DNA from: Patescibacteria group bacterium UBA3458
GTDB lineage: Bacteria; Patescibacteriota; Minisyncoccia; Phycocordibacterales; UBA2100
Assembly: GCA_002378745.1 (NCBI GenBank)
Contig: DFRR01000006.1
Coordinates: 1-8,423, forward strand
DNA: 8,423 bases
Direction of reading: 5' to 3'
Shown here: one piece after another, positions 5,553-8,423 of the stretch
How positions within the stretch are numbered: the stretch's first letter is position 1
Layout: every line of letters starts with the position of its first letter
The notes under the pieces: model-generated
Told to the model about the DNA's origin: nothing
Seen by the model: only the letters and a program-made list of their open reading frames with translations
Databases searched by the model: none
Made by a program: the position numbers and the translations under genes

Positions 5553-5748
5553 CAGGGAGATTGGGGACGTTGGGGACTTACTCATCTATCTCTTCCAACT
5601 CCTCAAGTATCTTCCGCAATCGATCCGTGTACGCTGCATCCTCTGCTTTCAGATTTGGTACAATGATGTTGATGAGCTGCTGACCGAGAACACTCGCCTT
5701 TTCGGAAAAAGTTCGAGGTTTGTTCCGAGAAGGGCAGCAAACACCATT
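5553..5748 (-). pseudogene. Repeat piece C: uninterrupted C-terminal remnant plus GGGAC boxes
   Basis: On the minus strand the frame is open from 5748 to the TAA at 5578-5580 (56 codons) and is closed upstream by TGA at 5749-5751. It reads PSRNKPRTFSEKASVLG, then QQLINIIVPNLKAEDAAYTD, then RLRKILEELEEIDE. No start codon is present. The last 14 residues look like a short amphipathic helix. Downstream of the stop, 5553-5577 holds tandem GGGAC boxes also found at 1707-1731. It is the only continuous version here of the sequence split between 1732-1791 and 2337-2478. I do not recognise the parent protein. Confidence 0.6.
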
Positions 5749-5831
5749 TCAAGTCATATTTTCGGGATAGAAAAAGAAAGAGCACTCAGTTGAGTGCTCT
5801 TTCTTGTTGAAAAAGTTCGAGTCCTAGTCCC
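5711..5831 (+). repeat. tRNA-tail/terminator repeat, copy 3
   Basis: GTTCGAG (5711) leads through GAGAAGGGCAGCAAACACC and an AT-rich spacer to the hairpin at 5777-5802, then to a second GTTCGAGTCCTAG (5815-5827), which is identical to the T arm of the tRNA-Gln at 43-55. The stretch 5733-5823 matches 59-148 at about 81 of 91 positions. The tRNA-like half is not a complete tRNA, since no anticodon arm precedes it. Confidence 0.75.
5777..5805. terminator. Bidirectional intrinsic terminator in repeat copy 3
   Basis: A perfect 12-bp inverted repeat, AAAGAGCACTCA (5777-5788) against TGAGTGCTCTTT (5791-5802), with flanking A and T tracts. Compared with the tRNA-Gln terminator, two stem bases changed together (a G-G mismatch became an A-T pair), which restores full pairing. 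No convincing gene ends directly before it on the plus strand. Confidence 0.75.
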
Positions 5832-5834
5832 TGT

Positions 5835-5862
5835 AAGGATATTCCGTAGACGGAGTATCCTT
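5835..5862 (+). other. Strong 12-bp hairpin of unknown role
   Basis: AAGGATATTCCG (5835-5846) pairs fully with CGGAGTATCCTT (5851-5862), with one T-G wobble and a TAGA tetraloop. Only CTTGG follows, so it is a poor terminator. It lies 5 nt before the TATATATT promoter candidate and right after the last tRNA-like T-arm copy. It could be an operator, a recombinase binding site or a terminator without a good U tract. Confidence 0.5.
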
Positions 5863-5864
5863 CT

Positions 5865-5875
5865 TGGTATATATT
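5865..5875 (+). promoter_or_regulatory. Extended -10 promoter candidate for the gene at 5956
   Basis: TGG-TATATATT (5865-5875) is an extended -10 element. No ATG, GTG or TTG lies in the coding frame within 75 nt downstream, so this transcript would have a leader of roughly 75 nt, unlike its neighbours. The leader holds GTCATAGC, an inverted partner of the GCTATGAC overlapping the start codon. Confidence 0.45.
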
Positions 5876-5955
5876 CCAATCAGATTTTAGCTCCTTCACT
5901 TACAAAAAGCGGTCATAGCGATGAGCGACTGAGCGGTTCTCGGCCTCTTGTTGCT

Positions 5956-6357
5956 ATGACTGCCGAGAAAGAGGTCTCGGAGGTCCGCTGGCGAAAGGAA
6001 GGTATTGTTGCTATGAGCTCTCTCGAAGAGTTCTCTGGAGAGATCGACTCCATCGTCAACACATACAAGAAGAGCCCTCTCCATCGCTTGATGCTCCGCA
6101 TGGCACTCCATTGGCGCCGCTGGCAGAATAGGCCTCTTTGGTTTCATGGGACTGAGGAGGAAGGTGAACCTGTCGGTGATCCAATCGAAGTCTATCACCT
6201 TCGGCTGTATGATATGGCAGAGCACGCGGTATGTGGCGAGCTCACCAACCAAGTATTCCTCCACGGTCGTCGGATAAATGCGTTCTCGCAGATATCCCAT
6301 GAACATGTGGAAGGAAGAAGAGTGGGAAAGACCACTATTCAGCCCCGCTGGATATGA
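5956..6357 (+). CDS. Hypothetical protein, unknown function
   Basis: Not recognised. It is 133 aa from ATG 5956, or 114 aa from ATG 6013; both are preceded by the same TTGTTGCT, and no Shine-Dalgarno separates them. The frame is also open upstream to 5794, but that part crosses repeat copy 3 and is probably not coding. The core reads LEEFSGEIDSIVNTYKKS, then a basic, Trp-rich helix (MALHWRRWQNRPLWFHG), an acidic linker EEEGEPVGDP, and a helical part with YDMAEHAVCGELTNQVFLHG. No membrane segment is seen. The plus strand is preferred because a strong plus-oriented terminator follows 10 nt after the stop; an overlapping minus-strand frame (5896-6306) is also long and keeps the call uncertain. 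Confidence 0.5.
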   Translation: MTAEKEVSEVRWRKEGIVAMSSLEEFSGEIDSIVNTYKKSPLHRLMLRMALHWRRWQNRPLWFHGTEEEGEPVGDPIEVYHLRLYDMAEHAVCGELTNQVFLHGRRINAFSQISHEHVEGRRVGKTTIQPRWI

Positions 6358-6367
6358 TTTGCGAAAC

Positions 6368-6404
6368 GAAGCCGCTTTGGTAACACAAGGCGGCTTCTTC
6401 TTTT
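6368..6404 (+). terminator. Intrinsic terminator
   Basis: GAAGCCGCTTTG (6368-6379) pairs with CAAGGCGGCTTC (6386-6397), with one G-T wobble and the loop GTAACA, followed by TTCTTTT (6398-6404). The T tract is on the plus strand only, so it ends transcription of the 5956-6357 gene. Confidence 0.9.
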
Positions 6405-6435
6405 AGGCCAATGTTTAAGAAAAATGCATGGGTTT

Positions 6436-6444
6436 TGGTATAGT
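6436..6444 (+). promoter_or_regulatory. Extended -10 promoter, leaderless start at 6452
   Basis: TGG-TATAGT (6436-6444), with the ATG at 6452 beginning 7 nt after the hexamer. It decides against the upstream in-frame ATG at 6428, which lies before the promoter. Confidence 0.6.
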
Positions 6445-6451
6445 TTATGGC

Positions 6452-7162
6452 ATGAATACTGTTATCCATCGCGCACATGAACGAGGAGTGTCTGAACTCG
6501 GGTGGCTTTCAAGTCGCTTTAGTTTTAGTTTTGCTGATTGGTATAACCCAGAACGTATGGGCTTCGGAGCGCTCCGCGTTATCAATGATGACACCATTGC
6601 CCCAAACTCCGGGTTTGGTAGGCATCCACATCGTGATATGGAAATTATTACGATGGTAATGAGTGGTACCGTTACACACGAAGACAGCGAAGGAAACAGG
6701 GGTAGTGTTTCTTCTGGTGAGGTTCAGGTACTGTCTGCGGGGGTTGGCGTTTTCCATTCGGAATACAACAACTCGCCCACTGAAGAACTGAAGCTTTTTC
6801 AAATCTGGATTTCACCGAACATAACCGGTGCCACAGTGCATTATGCTCAAAAGAATTTTGACTACATACATGCAGTGGAAACAGAACTTCCACTCGTCAC
6901 TCCTTTTGGAAAGGCAACGAATGGAGAGCTGATGATTAATCAGAATGCTTGGATTACGCGCGTGCGTCTTACCGACGAGTCGTTTGAATACCACCTGAAG
7001 CAAAAGGAAAACGGTGCCTATATTTTTGTCGTTACCGGTAACTGTTCAGTTGCCGGTAACGCACTTTCTGAAAAAGACGCCATCGGCGTATGGGACACAA
7101 CCGTAGTAGTTGTATCTGGTGAGGCAGTGCTCCTTATTATAGACGTCCCGATGCATGCGTAG
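6452..7162 (+). CDS. Pirin-family bicupin, YhhW-type quercetin 2,3-dioxygenase-like
   Basis: A 236-aa protein, close to the roughly 231 aa of E. coli YhhW. The N-terminus has the pirin-like HERGVSELGWLSSRFSFSFA block, followed by NPERMGFGALRVINDD. The first cupin carries GFGRHPHRDMEIITMV, with H58 and H60, and GVGVFHSEYNN, with H102 and E104; these fit the four metal ligands known in YhhW (His57, His59, His101, Glu103). The C-terminal cupin (about 135-236) lacks these residues, as in the family. YhhW cleaves quercetin in vitro; the physiological substrate is uncertain, and some pirins act as redox or regulatory proteins. It is probably cytoplasmic. The gene is monocistronic and convergent with the GFA gene, whose stop lies 7 bp away. 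Confidence 0.95.
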   Translation: MNTVIHRAHERGVSELGWLSSRFSFSFADWYNPERMGFGALRVINDDTIAPNSGFGRHPHRDMEIITMVMSGTVTHEDSEGNRGSVSSGEVQVLSAGVGVFHSEYNNSPTEELKLFQIWISPNITGATVHYAQKNFDYIHAVETELPLVTPFGKATNGELMINQNAWITRVRLTDESFEYHLKQKENGAYIFVVTGNCSVAGNALSEKDAIGVWDTTVVVVSGEAVLLIIDVPMHA

Positions 7163-7169
7163 CCGGTGT

Positions 7170-7544
7170 CTAATGGAAAAGACCAGTACCCGCTGCATCT
7201 CTATACTCAACGTCTGCAGCCTCTAAAAGCGCCGGCTCTAGAAGGCGAGCGTTCACTCCCACAGTGTCGCGATTTGTGTTTCGTGGTAGCCAATGGGTTA
7301 CGCAACCGCATGTGCGACACCTGTAGAAGTCTACGTTCTTGTCTCCCCATGCGTATGTCTCGGTACTTTCCGAACCAGAAACGTCAATGCTATCGAGAGT
7401 ATAGTATGCCCACAATGTACCGTAGCGTCTACAGAGCGAACAGTTGCAATGTCGCACCCGCATGGGCGGATGTGGCAGACGCAGTGTAACAGCACCGCAG
7501 TGACAACTAGCTTCGACGTAGTCTACGTTTTGTGCACTCAACAT
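7170..7544 (-). CDS. GFA/CENP-V-family zinc protein
   Basis: A 124-aa protein with the GFA fold cysteines in order: SCHCGAV (C14, C16), HCNCSLCRRYG (C33, C35, C38) and YRCRTCGC (C76, C79, C81). These correspond to the two zinc sites of the family typified by glutathione-dependent formaldehyde-activating enzyme. Small bacterial members are mostly of unknown substrate, so the formaldehyde role should not be assumed. The length fits single-domain members (about 110-140 aa). The start is fixed by a TATAAT box 8 nt upstream. The gene is convergent with the pirin gene and divergent from the methyltransferase. Confidence 0.92.
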   Translation of the reverse strand: MLSAQNVDYVEASCHCGAVTLRLPHPPMRVRHCNCSLCRRYGTLWAYYTLDSIDVSGSESTETYAWGDKNVDFYRCRTCGCVTHWLPRNTNRDTVGVNARLLEPALLEAADVEYRDAAGTGLFH

Positions 7545-7552
7545 ACTTGCTC

Positions 7553-7558
7553 ATTATA
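7553..7558 (-). promoter_or_regulatory. Consensus -10 box for the GFA gene, leaderless start
   Basis: On the minus strand, TATAAT (7558-7553) ends 8 nt before the ATG at 7544, again with no Shine-Dalgarno. A 7-bp inverted repeat, TGCACTC (7533-7539) with GAGTGCA (7561-7567), flanks the box and start and could be an operator. Confidence 0.6.
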
Positions 7559-7658
7559 CAGAGTGCATGAGGGGAAACCATGTAGTGCCCATACATGACC
7601 AGGGTACTTGTGAGTAGGTTTAACTCAGTCATTCCTTTAATTCGCTTGCTGCAAGTTA

Positions 7659-7667
7659 TGCTATCCT
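7659..7667 (+). promoter_or_regulatory. Extended -10 promoter, leaderless start at 7674
   Basis: TGC-TATCCT (7659-7667), with the ATG at 7674 beginning 6 nt after the hexamer. No Shine-Dalgarno is present. Confidence 0.5.
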
Positions 7668-7673
7668 TTTGGC

Positions 7674-8423
7674 ATGGATATCGACGTACATAAAAAGAAG
7701 TTTGGGACTCAGGCAGAAAACTACACCAAGTACCGGTTGCCGTATATTCCCGAAGTGCATGACTTATTTTTCGCCCTTATCCAAAAGGAGAGCGGCGCAA
7801 TTCTAGATGTTGCGTGCGGCACTGGAAAATCGACCGAACCACTGGTACGAGGCGGGTTTGAAGTAACCGGCATTGATCATGATCCGTTGATGATTGCAGA
7901 GGCACAAAAGCAAGCGACAGAAAAAGGTCTGGGGATAGAGTACTTAATCGGCTCGGCAGAAAAACTGTCGTTCCAAGATGCTACATTTGATGCCGTGACC
8001 GTTGGCACCGCATTTCATTGGTTTGCAAATGAGAATGCGATGAAAGAAATTAAGCGAGTATTAAAGGACAATGGACTCCTCTTTGTATACTGGACACTCA
8101 CTACAAAAGATATACCGGAAGAAGATTCTATCCCGTCAGAGGTGTTCAGAAAGTATCGCTGGGAAAAGGTGCCGGCTCATTTGCGTAGCCTCGACTACAT
8201 TTCCGACTTCTTTAGAGAGCATGGATTCCAGAATGTTGATACAGTAAGATTGCCATTTACACACAACGATACGGTTGAAGACCAGGTGGGTCTTATGAAA
8301 ACGGCTTCCAGCTATGAAGTGTTGAACGATGCCGAGAAGCATCAATTCATTGATGAAATTAGTGCAATTTTGACGGAGAAACTCGGCACACGAGACCATT
8401 TTACCTATGAGGAAGAGATACAA
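7674..8423 (+). CDS. Class I SAM-dependent methyltransferase, 3' end beyond the window
   Basis: The frame is open for 250 codons to the window edge with no stop, so the C-terminus is missing. The N-terminal FGTQAENYTKYRLPY is typical of UbiE/trans-aconitate-type small-molecule methyltransferases. Motif I is ILDVACGTGKST (43-54), which binds SAM. The acidic end of strand 2 is VTGIDHD (64-70). Then come GSAEKLSFQDATFDAVTVG and the FHWF motif (114-117) seen in this group, followed by IKRVLKDNGLLFVYW. Full-length relatives are about 240-270 aa, so only a few residues are probably missing. The substrate cannot be inferred. It is transcribed divergently from the GFA gene. Confidence 0.92.
   Translation, partial: MDIDVHKKKFGTQAENYTKYRLPYIPEVHDLFFALIQKESGAILDVACGTGKSTEPLVRGGFEVTGIDHDPLMIAEAQKQATEKGLGIEYLIGSAEKLSFQDATFDAVTVGTAFHWFANENAMKEIKRVLKDNGLLFVYWTLTTKDIPEEDSIPSEVFRKYRWEKVPAHLRSLDYISDFFREHGFQNVDTVRLPFTHNDTVEDQVGLMKTASSYEVLNDAEKHQFIDEISAILTEKLGTRDHFTYEEEIQ

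Noticed and set aside
5700..5831. A second tRNA gene
   Set aside because: Only T-arm-like and acceptor-like pieces are present; no anticodon arm or D arm can be folded.
5896..6306. 136-codon minus-strand frame opposite the 5956-6357 gene
   Set aside because: It looks protein-like and could be the true gene, but it lacks a nearby promoter, while the plus strand has both an upstream extended -10 box and a plus-only terminator. Kept as the main alternative.
8136..8423. Minus-strand open frame at the window end
   Set aside because: It is antisense to the methyltransferase, whose SAM motifs are clear on the plus strand.
1..8423. CRISPR array, integrase or transposase gene
   Set aside because: No regularly spaced direct repeats with unique spacers, and no recombinase motifs in any frame I read.

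Overview
The window looks like chromosome from a small-genome bacterium, most likely a Patescibacteria (CPR/Parcubacteria-type) lineage. This is inference, based on short compact genes, a tRNA with no encoded CCA, several uncharacterised small proteins, and start codons that sit 6-8 nt behind an extended -10 box with no Shine-Dalgarno sequence. No marker gene fixes the taxonomy.

Layout. Positions 1-63 are the 3' part of tRNA-Gln(TTG), followed by its terminator. A two-gene run follows (small helical MazG-like protein, then a VOC/glyoxalase-fold protein), then a second two-gene run (small membrane protein, then a membrane-anchored DUF2726 nuclease-fold protein), then a lone HExxH zincin-like protein. 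A minus-strand 117-aa Cys/His-rich protein, a DUF3892-like protein and an internally duplicated Tyr-rich protein come next. A 564-aa OLD-like AAA ATPase with a TOPRIM-like C-terminus lies on the minus strand (3773-5467). A 5468-5880 stretch holds repeats, a terminator and a hairpin. After it come an unknown plus-strand protein with a strong terminator, a pirin/YhhW-type quercetinase, a convergent GFA-family zinc protein, and a class I SAM methyltransferase cut by the window end.

Repeats tie the left two thirds together. The tRNA tail plus terminator (about 59-148) recurs at about 5733-5823 and, more degenerate, at about 2470-2561. Copies 2 and 3 are preceded by a near-identical segment that on the minus strand encodes the C-terminal end of an unidentified protein; a third piece of this protein lies at 1732-1791. 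All copies carry the T-loop heptamer GTTCGAG. This suggests a tRNA-anchored accessory region built by repeated insertion or duplication, with the AAA-TOPRIM ATPase (a candidate defence gene) as the largest cargo. No integrase or transposase is visible. From about 5950 onward the genes are ordinary small enzymes.

Apart from the two-gene runs at 206-905 and 965-1695, most genes appear singly transcribed from their own extended -10 promoters.
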